Below are positions 46,737-58,394 of a DNA stretch of 64,000 bases, piece after piece. The notes beneath the pieces were generated by a model, which ran no database searches, was not told where the DNA came from, and worked only from the letters and a program-made list of their open reading frames with translations. Numbering within the stretch: position 1 is the first letter of the stretch; each line of letters starts with the position of its first letter. Origin of the DNA: Dastarcus helophoroides (taxonomy: Eukaryota > Arthropoda > Insecta > Coleoptera > Bothrideridae); contig CM053330.1 of NCBI GenBank assembly GCA_028583605.1, positions 15,401,539 through 15,465,538 on the forward strand, in the 5' to 3' direction. Made by a program: the position numbers and the translations under genes.

Positions 46737-48629
46737 TTTTATGTTCAATCCACTCGCAAAAGATAACCCTATTATGCCTTCAAAGCACCGCGATAGGATG
46801 CGGAAACAAGGATAGATGGCGACGAACCGCCTTCTTAAACAAGGATAGGTTGTAATTTTTGGACAAAACGATCCATAGCTTGGAAGTTTTATAGAAAAAA
46901 AAAAGAGTCTCTGTAGACAGAAGTCCTCACAGCAATTTGCAAAGTTCAGAATTTTTACCTTATTCAAATTATGACAATCTTGAGATTTATATGAAATCTT
47001 TCTCAAAAGAGATTTTTTTCAGAATATTTAGATTTATATTAAAATTCCGATACAATTTTGAAAAAATAAACGAATTTTAAGAAGGCGTAATTTAAAGAAA
47101 AAATTCAATTTTAAGTTCAAATTTCCAAAAACATAATTTTAAGGTACAAGTCAAAATTTCGAAAATTAGAACAATTATACAAACTAAGTTAAAACCCCCA
47201 AAAATCAAATTTTAACGAAATATTAAGAAAATTCAAAATATTGATGAACGTGACATAAAAAAATAAACGATTTTTAAAAAATGCAGTCGAAATTTAAAGG
47301 AAAAAGGTGACATTCCCAAGAAAAAAACCAGTGTTGGGAAAAAAAAATTCAAGAAATCAACATTAACACAAGAACCTTATATTTCGGAAAAATTAAAGGA
47401 TCTCAAATATTTGGAAAAATGTCAAAATTTATAAAAGTCATATTTTATGAAAAAAGAGTTGTAAGTTCCAGTAGAAGTTCAATTTGAAAAAAAAAGTTAC
47501 GGTTTCAAACAATATTTTCTCTTAGAAAAAGTCGAAATTTCAGAAGCATGGAATTTTGAATTTAGAATTTTAAATTAGCGAGAACAAGGCAGATTTTGAT
47601 GCACGAACTGAAGTTTGCAGAAAGTCAAATATAAAAAAGTAAAACTTTCCAGAAAAAAAAACATATATTAAGTAAAATGGCGAAATTTTAAAAAAGAGCG
47701 ATTTTTGAATGTAAAGTATAATCTTGGGAATAGAGTCAAAATTAAAAATACGAATTTTTAGAAAAAGGCGAACTTTAGGAAAAAGACCTATTTTCCAAAA
47801 AGAAAGTTCGAGGAGGAGGAGCTGGACCGCACAGGAATTTACTGTCTACGACTGTCTTGTATGCCTCAAAAATCTCGCCCTTGAAGGGATCAATCTTATT
47901 AAATCCTGTGAGCATCTCCTATGAAAGTACTTGTAGAAAAGAGATAAATCACCAACTATCCGCCTCTGCTCTAGTGTTTCGAGAGAATGGGCCAAACTTT
48001 CGACATCAATTAGGCTCTCTTCTTTGAATTTGATCTAAAAGAGCTAAAGTGTGCTTTGGAGCTGAACTCTAAATATAAGAACAGTATTTCAGTGTTAGCC
48101 TAACTTGAGCTTTGTATAGTGTGAGTAGCTGATGAGATATGAAGAACTGTTTAGCTCTAAAAAGAAAGCCTAGCTTCTGAGAGACGGATTAGACATTGGC
48201 GCGCACATGATCGTCCCAAGCAAAGTTAGTGCTTGCTTTCACTCCTAGGATAGACAGATTAAATTCCATAGGGAGAATTTTACCGCCCATAAGTATGTTT
48301 GTTTCATTATCCCTTGATGTTTTCTTAGAGAAAACCGCGACCTGAGTTTTTGAGGCTTTGAAGTCGACTACATTTTTCTTACCCCATTCCAGAATGATTT
48401 CGAGATCCCGATTAATTATCTGTATCTGCTGTTCCCTTAGTCTATCTGAAGCAGCGACGAATAATGGTTTGTCGGAAAAAAAGATGACACCAGGTACTAT
48501 CATCTGCGTAACTGTATATCAGATTGGAAGTTGAAGCTAAGAGATCGTTTATGTGTAACAGAAACAGAGTAGGAGACAGGATAGACCGCTGAGGCACCCC
48601 TTCATTAATCGCAAATGTCTCGGATGTGA
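46737..48629 (-). pseudogene. LINE reverse transcriptase fragment (copy b), nested and split
   Basis: A 5'-truncated LINE inserted in the right arm of the palindromic element, with TGGTT on both sides (46732-46736 and 48630-48634). The minus strand reads the motif B region (INEGVPQ, LSPTLFLLHINDLL, about 48610-48550), YADD (about 48510), then 48503-48189 (REQQIQIINRDLEIILEWGK to AWDDHVRANV). It continues with decayed connection sequence to about 47815 and, after an 870-base A-rich block, the C-terminal tail 46935-46737 (KLPSYGS, YPCLRRRFVAIYPCFRIL). Same family as copies a, c and d. Confidence 0.85.
46940..47812 (+). repeat. A-rich degenerate tract inside LINE copy b
   Basis: Typical units (GTCAAAATTTATAAAAGTCA, AGTCGAAATTTCAGAAGC) occupy a place where copy c at 57.4 kb is continuous. 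The flanks read CACAGCAATTT on the left and CACAGGAATTT on the right, a possible short duplication at the insertion point. Confidence 0.65.
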
Positions 48630-48732
48630 TGGTTCCCCCTCCAATGCCCCGATATATATTTGAGTTCCTAATGATAGCATTTTTTGTCTAGGAGATATTC
48701 CCGATTGCTAATTTTCAAATTGTCACCCTGTA

Positions 48733-49149
48733 TATTCGTTGACAGATATCTATAATTTGTTGTCATATTTCCATATAAAATTTAACTCCCTCGAAGGGGC
48801 AATTTTCAAAAATCCTTTTTTTTTTGTTTACCTCGTTGTGTGAATAATTTCTCTGCAAAATTTCATACTTCTAGACCCACCGGTTTAGGCTAGCGTTGTC
48901 TATTATTCATAGTTTTTTTAAATAAATTTTACCTCCTTAGAGAATGAAAAACGTACATACAACTGACTTTCATTTATGAACAGACGCCTAAGTATCAATT
49001 TCCACATCTTTAACTTCAGAAATGACGAACTTTCATACATATTTTCACCCTCTACTTAACAACCCACGCAGTTTCATAGTGCTTACTTTACGTCAGTCCA
49101 TAAGTTGTCTGGCGGTCAATATTTAGAGTTGTATTAGACAAATTAAATC
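48733..49149. other. No gene seen
   Basis: Ordinary AT-rich sequence following the right TA of the palindromic element. Confidence 0.5.
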
Positions 49150-49620
49150 GATCAGTTGATATCAAAAATTTTACTTTTGGTATGGTTGATATAGTGAGTT
49201 AGAGTTCTTTCTGTCTTGACTATCTTGTTTTTGGTGCCATTATCATTTCGAATGAGTTTCGCTTCTTTTGTAGTTGACATACTACGTTTCTGCTCTTCTG
49301 TCCTGAATTTGGTTTTTTATTTCATAATCTCTGCAAATTGTTTCGCATCTGATATTGTTGATAAACTGAGTTACAAGCTTTTCTGTATTGCCTGCATTCC
49401 CTTTTTGTACCATTTCCACTTAGGAAGAGTTTTGCTGGTTGACATACTGAGTTCTCTTCTGTGTTGAGTTTGACTTTGTCCAGTTTCAGAAGAAATCCCC
49501 TATACTGGCGGAGGAGCATTTTTAATGGTTCCTCGATAGCGACCAATTCCGGAGGAAGCATATCTTTTACTAACTGATCGTGGAATCTTCGTAACCAAAT
49601 CGAAAGTAGACCCCCAAGCA
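49150..49620 (+). repeat. Second locus of the ~85-bp minisatellite
   Basis: Four diverged monomers (TTTTGGTATGGTTGATATAG, TTTGTAGTTGACATACTACG, CTGATATTGTTGATAAACTG, GCTGGTTGACATACTGAG) match the 14486 array. The sequence after it (GGAAGCATATCTTTTACTAA, then CTGATCGTGGAATCTTCGTAA) resembles the flank at about 14962-15010 (AGAAGTATTCCTTTTACTGA, CTGTGGAGCTTTCGTAA), so both loci derive from one longer repeat. The 99-codon minus frame 49322-49621 over the junction has no recognised domain. Confidence 0.55.
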
Positions 49621-50395
49621 CTCTAGCTTAATTAACCATCAAGAATGATATCCAGCATAATCGTTCAATTTAAATTGAGTGTTCATTCAACCATGGTTAG
49701 GCACTTCAATATCTTTGGCTTATAAAAACTTTCAGAATAGTACAGATATGTTTAAAAAATACTTTCTTTTGTAATATATTACTCAAAAATAATTAATTTG
49801 ATTAAGTACGTTAAAAATATTCTGTACCATTGTATACATAGCGCAGAAACCATTTTTAAGAATAGACCAAAGTTAACAGTGATTTACGATAAGATGTCAA
49901 ACTTTAGTTTATATTAGAGCTTTTGTCCGTTTCAAACCCATTTCGAAAGAAGGCGATTTGGGAGATAAATAAGAATCATTTTTTTAAAATAACAAACCAT
50001 AAATCAGTTTTAACGAGTTATCGTAAATTCGTTTATTCTTAATCACATTAAATTTCGTGTCTATTTTAAATGCAATCTACTGTTGAAGATCTCCCAACAC
50101 TGAAATTTAAGCTTTTTATATTCCAAGCTTTACGAGCGGAAACAAATTCTTCAGCTTACTGAAAACATATGTCTGGTGCCAGACCATATTCTTATGAAAT
50201 ATTCAAAACACCGAAAGCTTTGTTAGTAAGGAAACATTGCAAAGCTCTTTAGTTTAAGAAAAATTTGAACCAAAATTAACTTACCGCAAAATGTTGAAAA
50301 CCTCTCACATGGTCCTTTTGCGTTAAAAATGAAAAATCCTAACAAAACACATGCACAGTACAAAATCGAGTCACTATATACAGCGTTGCGTTCGA
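49621..50395. other. No gene seen
   Basis: AT-rich, ordinary complexity. Confidence 0.5.
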
Positions 50396-50665
50396 AAAAC
50401 TACAAAACAAAACGTTGGCGCGTAACAATGTGTACTATGTATGTGTGTATGTAGTACTAACGTAAACAAACACCGTGCGTACTCGTCCGTTCACAACGGT
50501 CTCCGGCGCGCTATTGAGCTTTGGAATTAAGTTGTGGCTGAAAGAGGCTGACAGGCAGACGACCGTGTACCTGGACCCAACCTTGCTCTAAACTTCTTCC
50601 TCTTGCAGCTGTCTAACTGGGGTGTTGTTGGTGTTGTTGTTCAATACCACGCCATGTTTATTTTG
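50396..50665. promoter_or_regulatory. GC-richer island; possible promoter
   Basis: A CpG-bearing stretch (CGTGCGTACTCGTCCGTTCA, GTCTCCGGCGCGC) followed by GTTGTTGGTGTTGTTGTT stands out from AT-rich surroundings. It lies 14 kb upstream of the GAS1-like coding start on that gene's 5' side, so it could be its promoter. Nothing in the sequence proves this link, and no core element or convincing donor was fixed. Confidence 0.25.
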
Positions 50666-51894
50666 GAATGGAAGTGACTTCAAATATTGCACAAATCCAA
50701 CATAAACACACCTGAATGTATTATCTTTTTGATCCTATCGTTTTTTATTCCAGTACTTTATCTATACAGTGTAATTATTTATTATTATTATTTCATTTCT
50801 AAAACTAAATATCAAAGCCAGGTCTTTTATTAGCCCCTTCCTTTACAACAAACTTATTAATAACAGTATGAAAAAACTGGTGGAGGGAACGCCCGCCGAA
50901 AAATTACCAGCATATAGGCTGGGTGCAGGCCTTCAGAAAGAATTCTCGGGGGCAATTGCGGGTTCCGGACCCCTTACGTACGGCATAAAAAAAGACAATT
51001 TATCTGATTCATAATTTTCGTTTTTGACAAATAAAAATAAAAATAGAAAAAATCGATTTCTTTAACAATGTCGAATTTTTTCAGTATTAAGATTTTTTTG
51101 AAGTGAAAATTTCTTTAGGCGCTCTAAGTGACTAAAGATAAAACAAAAATGGATGGTATTGCCATTGCATGTAATCACATATATCTGCAATTGAAATCCA
51201 ATGAATTAGGAACTTAAAGAAGGTAATTGTGGGGCTGTCGTGAACGTTTTAAAGAATGGACAAAAAATGTTTTGAATATTTACTCAGTTTAATTAAAGCC
51301 AAAAGGAGATATCCTGAAATTGCATGGAGTTTCAAGGAGAATTAATAACAACTGGAAGGTTTTCTCATTCTTTTTTTTATGATCGAAGTTTAATTTATCC
51401 TTTTCATGTGGCTGAGTAAACTATTCCTTTATTCATACAAATTGCGTGAAAAGGTGCCTGTGAAGCACTTGTTGATGAATATATAAAGATAAAATTGTTT
51501 TAATATATTTGAATTTTTAAGGTTAACTAATTCTACATATTTTTCATATCCACTCATCTAAGGAACACTGTAGTAACTCATTATTTGCAGAATTGAGATA
51601 ATTTAAATTAAAGTGTTTACATAATCACGAAAAATCAGTACGTTGAAGTCATAATTTTTTAAAAGATCTTAAAGTTTGCGATGCAAATATAAAATTTAGA
51701 TAATGTGACAGGTATTTTAATATACAGTAACTTAAAATAGACTGAATCACAGAATACAAATATAAAAGATATAAAAACTAGAATTAATAATTTTAATTTG
51801 CAAATTATAAAATTTTTATTTTTGGTATTACAGTTTGAAAATTCTGAAAACACAGCTTTAAGTTTTCACTTCTGTAGCTAGCAGGCCTCATAAG
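50666..51894. other. No gene seen
   Basis: AT-rich except for 50875-50990 (GAGGGAACGCCCGCCG, GGGTTCCGGACCCCTTACG), a GC-rich patch with a loose relative near 53540 (inverted AACGCCC). Unassigned. Confidence 0.45.
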
Positions 51895-54596
51895 TGTTCA
51901 TTTTTTTTAATTTAAACTTTTTTGAAGATACTGACTTTTCAAAATTTCGAAATTTTTGAGAATGTTTACGTTAAAAAAATTTCGCCTTTATTTAAAATTT
52001 TCTTGAAAATTTAGACTTTTTTTGAATATTTCTACTTATTTTGAAAATATTAACTTCCATTGGAAATTTCTACTTATTTGAAATGATTGACCTTTTGACA
52101 ATTCCTATTGTTTTTGAAAAACACGATTTTTATTGAAAAACTACGCTTTTTTAAAAATTTTCAACTTTGTTTGAAAATTTCGATGTTTTTTTTGAAAATG
52201 TCGATGCTTTTTTTGAAAATTTCGACATTTTAAAATATCCACTTCTTTTCGAAATTTCGATCTTTTCTTGAAATTTTTACTTGGGTTTGAAAATCTCGGC
52301 AACCAAAGGTTCGATATTTCTCGAAATTTTAACTTAATTTTGACAATTTCGACTTTTTCTGCTTTTTTCGAAATTTCAACTATTTTAAAAACTCAAATTT
52401 CTTTTTAAAATTTATTATTAATTAAAGGTTTGACTTATATTTGAAAATTCTGACCTTTTTCAAAATTTCTCCTCCTATTGAAAATTAATACTTTTTATAC
52501 AATTTCGATTAAAAATCCTGACTTTTTTATAAATAATTTTAAAACATAACTATTTTTGAAAATAATTTTTTTTTAGAAATCTCATCTTTTTTCAAGATTT
52601 TGACTTTTTTTCAAGATTTCGACTTTCTGAAAATGACGACCAAGTTTTTTATTTTTATGGTAAATGTCAACTTTTCTTAATATTTCGACTTATTTTGAGA
52701 TATTTAAATTTTCGCATTTCAACTTTTTGCAATTTCTCTTTTTTTCCAAAAATTCGACTTTATTTCCTTAAATTTTGACTTTTGTGTTAACTTGTGGGTT
52801 TTCTGCGAATTTTCACTGTTTTGAATATTTCTTCTCATTTTGAAATATTCGAAGTTCAAGTTTTGAAATTTCTAATTTTTTCAATTCACCTCTCAATTTT
52901 GACTTTTTCTGAAAATCTTGACTTATGCTAATTTGAGTTTTTTCTGAAATATTTCGAATTTTTTGAAAATTTTGACATAAAATTTCGAACTTTTCTCAAA
53001 ATTTTGACTTTTCAAATTTTCTTTTTGCAAAGTCGATTGTTTTGTTCTGTTTTTGTTGAGGATTTCAATCTTCGATGAAAATTTTCACTTTTATTTCTAA
53101 AAGTTTGAATTTTTTATTCCAAAATTTCGATTTTTATGCAAGTTTAATACTTTTTTAAAAAAATCAAATCTTTGGTTAATTTCAACTTTTTTGGAAGTTT
53201 GGATTTTTTCCGAATTTCTAAGTTTTTTTGAAGTGTTTGATTTTTTCTCGAACTTATTTTAAAATTTCGCCTTTTTTTGAAAATTTCAACCTTTGTTCAT
53301 TCAACATTTTGACTATTTTTCGAATCTTGGACATTTTAAAATGAAATATTTTTTAAGTTTGAAAATTTCAATAGAAAGTCAAAATTTAGAATAATTTTCG
53401 AGTTTAGAATATTTAGAATCAAAAATAACAATTATGAGTAAAAATTTAAAGTTCACACCAAATTTCGAGGAAAAGTAGGCTTCAACATTTTTGTAATTCA
53501 TAAACCACCAACATGGCAGGTTATTAGGCTCCCATGAAGGGCGTTCCCCGGGGCACTTCCCCCTTTATTCCCTCTTTCGGCGGTTTGACAAACTTGAAAA
53601 AGTCGAAAAATTCGACTTAAATTTGTTGACATTTTTAAAACTTTAAAATTGCATTTTAAAAACTTTAAATTTAAAACTTCATGAAACATTTTGTGAGAAA
53701 TTTCAGAAATAAGGTCGATAGTTTAATTTAAAGTCGAAACTTTCGAAACAAAATTAAAAAATTTGAAATCATAAAATAATTTAAGAAAAAAGTAGAGATT
53801 CCCGAAAAAACTCTTTTAGCGACATTTTAAAATTTCTGATTTTTCTAACTTTTTCTAAACATCTTAAATTTTACAAAAAAAGTTTAATTTTTCCAAAAGT
53901 TTTCGAATTTAGATTTTGAGTGCTGATTACCTTCTAAAAATTTCTAGAGAAAGGGATGACATGTCGAGAAAATATTAAGCATTAAAACTATTAGTCTAAA
54001 GTCGAAATTTTACGAAAAGAAAATTATTAATCAAAAGTGTAAAGTAGGAAATTTGAAGAAAAAATAAAAACCTTGAAAAACTCCAAATTGAAAGAAAACT
54101 TTACGAAAGTTCAAAAACAAATGCCAAAATATCTAGAACAAAAGTAAAATTTGGTTTAAAAGCAAAAATTTTTGGAAAATGAAAGTTTAAATGTTTTAAG
54201 AGGAATTTATAAAAAAAAATTGAAAAAGGGTAATAATAAAAATTAAAAAAAAATGTTTGGATTTTATCTGTCAATCTGATAAAAAGCTTTGATGATGCAG
54301 TTTCAAGTTTACGCTGCATTTATTGTGAACCATTTTAAGGTTAAAGTCGAAATTAAAAAAAAATCAGTATTTGCAATATACTCGAAATTTTTTCTTTTGA
54401 TAGAAATTTCTTTCTCCTTCTTTTCTTTTTAAATATCACTGAAACAAAGTCGATATCACAAGTGTTTTAATCTTATGTTAAAAATATTTTATTTATTGGT
54501 CTCTTTCACAACAAATAGGGTTTCAAATAGAATTTGAAAGAACAAACATAAAATATTGTAAAAAGAGTCAAAATTTCGTAAGAAAAATAAGGCATT
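51895..54596. repeat. Degenerate tract with T-rich to A-rich switch near 53340
   Basis: The longest clean example: T-rich units (TTGAAAATTTCGACTTTTT, about 19-20 bases) from 51895 to about 53330, then A-rich to 54596. A small GC-richer insert lies at 53500-53590. Ends at the TA flank of the next palindromic element. Confidence 0.75.
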
Positions 54597-54598
54597 TA

Positions 54599-55970
54599 CA
54601 GGGTGGACCATAAGTAATGGGTACATAGAGCAAGAGTGAATGTTTCGTCTAAAAATAAGGTGATTTAGCTACATTTACCTTATACCAAAAGTTGATATTA
54701 ACCGAGATACAGGGTGACAAAGTTGAAAAAAAAATTGAATTTTTCGCATAACTGATAAACACATTTCAATATAGACAAGAAATTTGGCATAGCGGGGTTT
54801 CTTTGGTTGAAAAATTTTAATTTGCTAACAAATTGCCAGTAACTCATAGGAGGCGCCACCTTCGGTACCCTGTATTATTCTAAAGCATCACAACTTTTTT
54901 GTGGCTCCATGTACACTTATTTTAAATAGGTTTTTTATTTATCTACATTTTTTACGTAGAAAAGGTATACTTTCTGAATGTTGATAGAAGTAACCGTTTT
55001 CAAGATATTTGCCTTCAAAGTTTGCCGTACGTTTATTTTAAGTTATGTAAATGTGTGTAAATTCGTTATTGGTTTCAAAATAAAAGAAATAACACCGCAT
55101 TATACATGGTTTATATCAAATATTACTCTACTGACATTATTATTACACATATTTTTAAATTTCTAAGGCAAATTTGAAGAAAATACCAAAACAAAATTTA
55201 TTTTCAAAAATAAGTATGCAGAAAATGACCTTCTTCATGTAAAGCGATTGTAAACAATTAAAAATCTGGCTGTCTCTTATTGAAATTCATATCCAAATAT
55301 CTGCTTTGACCAAAATTTTCTTGTGCGGACTCGGAGATCATATCTAAAATCTCTATGTTAGAAAATAAATTATGTCTTAATTTTTTGCATTTTTTTTATT
55401 AAATTCTTGAAAATCGCGGTTTTAATATTATCAGCAAGGTAATATTTGACATAAATTACTTTGAAAGCTGTCTTATTATTATGTATTTTTAAGCCTACGC
55501 CGAAAATTTAATATCTTAGTAATTTAAAAGGAAAGTCACTTCAAATTTTAAAGACAAATATCTTGGAAACGGTTGCTCGTATCAACTTACAGAAGATATA
55601 ACTTTATTAGGTATGATATGTTAATATGTGGAAATAAAACTACCTATTTAAAATAAAATATACGTGGGTATACAAAAAATGTTATGATGATTTAGCGTCA
55701 TGAAGGATGCGCCCCCTATCAGCTATTGGTAATATGTTAGCAAATTAGAGTTTGTCGACTTAAGAAACCCACTTGTGCCAAGCTTTTGGTGCATATATTA
55801 CAATTTCATTTAATAGTTATGCGAAAAAAATCGATTTTTTTTTCAACTTTGACATCCTGTATCTCTGTTAATATCAACTTTTGGTATAAGGTAAATATAT
55901 CTAAATCACATTATTTTTATACGAAAAATCCACTTTTATTCTGCGCTACCTATTGTTTATGGTCGACCTG
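54599..55970. mobile_element. 1.37-kb long-palindrome DNA element with TA flanks
   Basis: The left end CAGGGTGGACCATAAGTAAT and the complement of the right end (CAGGTCGACCATAAACAATA) are each flanked by TA (54597-54598 and 55971-55972). The arms can be followed for well over 500 bases each toward a centre near 55285. Landmarks are TTATACCAAAAGTTGATATT, TCGCATAACT, CTAATTTGCTAACA-like and AACSGTTTYCAAGATATTTG. It is non-coding. Similar in design to the element at 45864, with a different internal sequence but the same CAGGGTG-type end and a shared inner ACAGGGTGACAAAGTTGAAA block. Confidence 0.85.
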
Positions 55971-55974
55971 TATA

Positions 55975-56390
55975 TCTAGGACAAATTTCGATATCTTCAA
56001 AATGGAAATTCGGAGAAATAAACGAAATCTCAGAATCAAATTTTCTAAAAAAAAGTTGAAATTTCTAGAAAAAGTCAAAGCTTTATGTTGACATCGAAAT
56101 TTTAGGAAAAAGTCGACATTTCGGGAAGTAAAAATGAAATATATTTATTCTTGAAATCTCTGCAATTAGTAATAAATATAATATATTTACTTTAATCTCG
56201 CAACAGTAAAGTCGAAATTTCAAAAATTTAAAATGAAAATTTATAGAAAGCTTTAAAATTGTGAGTTTACAAGTAAAAATTTCAGGAAAAAAATAAAAAT
56301 TGCAAGTTTGAAGCTTCTAATTTAAAAAAAACTTTCAAACAAAACCCAACATTATTTGAAGATTCAATAAATAAATACCATAAAACCTTC
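55975..56390 (+). repeat. A-rich degenerate tract
   Basis: Units such as AAAGTCGACATTTCGGGAAG, starting right after the right end of the palindromic element, in the same orientation as the tract on its left. Confidence 0.6.
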
Positions 56391-57190
56391 AAATGGACTT
56401 AATCCTAAGGCATCATTGTTTGGGCTCAGTGGTTTAGTAATGATACCCAATCCAGTAAATCAGGGACCCATAAATCACAATCAAAATATCGTGGCGTGTC
56501 CCCTTTAGAACGTATATGATATATCCATTCACAAAAGTTTCTATTTCGGAAAGTGTTTCTTCCCATTAAAGGAATTTAATTTAATTTATTTCAAAAAATC
56601 GACCTATAGTGTGATCAATAATCACGCTACAGGTGGCAACATTTAAACAATTTTAGTGATCCTTGTTTCTACTGCTAGGGAATTTACCAAAATAGAATAG
56701 TCGGATAATTTAATTTTATTATGGAAGAGATTAATAAGATAACTAGATTCAATGGGAATCAAGATTTTTATAACTTTTCTACAGATTGTAACTTAGTTTT
56801 CTCTAAATAACAGTGTAAAGGAAGAAAATGTCGCCACAGAAAAACCTTATTTATTAGTCGATAAATAATAACATTAAAAGTTTAATGCCCTATTTAGATA
56901 AATGCTCTAATAATCAAATAACCTTAGCAATGAAGTTGCAGCTATTACTTTTTCAGTACATATCTTCGAAGCCTGTGTCTTCTGCTTGTCCAGATGTATA
57001 TATGGGCACCTCGATTAAAAACAGAACTGGAAGTTACTTATTCACGACTGGATTTTATAAATATTATTGCTGTCGTAAATTTAGCATCATTTATGCCAGA
57101 ACAATACCATTCACAACGGCAGAATCTGGGCGACGTTAAAAATTATTAATCGTTTCTTACGCAGTACCTACCATAAACAATGACCGGTTA
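56391..57190. other. No gene seen
   Basis: Ordinary sequence. The 84-codon plus frame 56885-57139 has no domain, start context or splice signal to support it. Confidence 0.5.
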
Positions 57191-58394
57191 TTATTTTTTT
57201 AAGTTTAATCCACTGGCAAAGGGTAACCCCAATATGCTTTCAAAGCACTGCGAGTAGGATGCGGAAAAAAGGTCAGATGGCGATGAACCGCCTTCTTAAA
57301 CAAGGATAGGTTGAAATTTTTGGGGAAAATTCCTTTCGGTAACAAGTTCCATAACTTGGAAGTTCTATAGAAAAAAGAGTCTCCGTAGACAGAAATCCTC
57401 ACTGTGTCAAGCTGGACCGCACAGAAATTTGCTGTCTCTGACTGTCTAGTATGCCTCAAGAATCTTGCTCCTTGAGGGATCAATCCTATTAGTTCCTGCG
57501 AGCATCTTCCATGATAGTACTTGTAGAAAAGACACAAGTCACCAACCATACGCCTTTGCTCTAATATTTTCGAGAGAATAGGTCAGACTCTCGTCATCAA
57601 TTAGGCGAATCGCTCTTCTTTGAATTGAATCCAAGAGAGCTAAAGTGTGTTTTGGGGCTGAACTCCAAACATGAGAACAGTATTCTAGTGTTGGCCTAAC
57701 TTGAGCTTTGTATAAGTGTTAATAGCTGATGAGATGTGAAGTACTTTTTAGCTCTAAAAAGAAAGTCTAGCTTCTGAGAGGCGGATTTGGCAATGGCGCG
57801 CAAATGATCGTCCCAAGAGAAGTTAGTGCTCACATTCACTCCTAAGGATAGATAGATTAGACCCCATCGGAAGGATTTTACCGTCCATTAGTATGTTTGT
57901 TGCATTATCCCTTGATGTTTTTTTAGAGAAAACCGCGGCCTGAGTTTTTGAAGCGTTGAAGTCAACCAAATTGCTCTTACCCCATTCCAGAACAATCTCG
58001 AGATCCCGATTAATCGTCTGTATCTGCTGTTCCTTTAGTCGATCTGAAGCAACGATAGATAATGGTTTGTCGGAGAAAAAAGATGACACAAGGATTACTA
58101 TCATTTGCGTAGCTGTATATAGGATTGGAAGTTGAAGCTAGCAGATCGTTTATGTGTAACAGAAATAGAGTAGGAGACCGAACAAACCCCTGAGGCAGCC
58201 CTGCGTTAATCGCAAATGTCTAGGATGAGATGCCATCGACGACGACCTGAAGAGATCTGTCAGCGAGAAAATTGGATATCAAATGATAGAGTCCAGGAGG
58301 AAAACCTTAATATGTTAATTTGGCGAGAAAAGAGCGCTGCCAGACTCTGTCGAAAGCCTTTGAGATATCCAATGCCACAATCCCAGCCTCACAG
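57191..58394 (-). pseudogene. LINE reverse transcriptase fragment (copy c)
   Basis: The longest continuous C-terminal copy of the family. The minus strand reads motif A (IVALDISKAFDRVW, about 58385-58345), motif B (INAGLPQG, about 58210), motif C as YANDS instead of YADDS (about 58110), the connection 58104-57823 and, after frameshifts, an open 114-codon C-terminus 57549-57205 (MVGDLCLFYKYYHGRCSQEL to YWGYPLPVD). The 3' end GGATTAAACTTAAAAAAATA is at about 57191. It is 5'-truncated next to motif A. It serves as the reference for the block interrupted in copy b. Confidence 0.85.

Larger units (their letters stand above)
45864..48730. mobile_element. Long-palindrome DNA element (TA flanks) carrying a nested LINE
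   Basis: The left end CAGGGTGACAATTTGATAAG and the complement of the right end CAGGGTGACAATTTGAAAAT are each flanked by TA (45862-45863, 48731-48732). The arms match over most of their length, for example GCAATCGGGAATATCTC, AAGTACTTTTTGA and CGTTGGAAAGCT. Without the LINE the element would be about 970 bp, centred near 46348. It is non-coding and resembles a long-TIR MITE mobilised by a Tc1/mariner-like transposase; this assignment rests on TA targets and end sequence. Confidence 0.8.

Noticed and set aside
56401..56470. GGGCTCAGTGGTTTAGTAAT, considered as a tRNA A-box region
   Set aside because: No B-box (GGTTCGAATCC type) or cloverleaf within the right distance.
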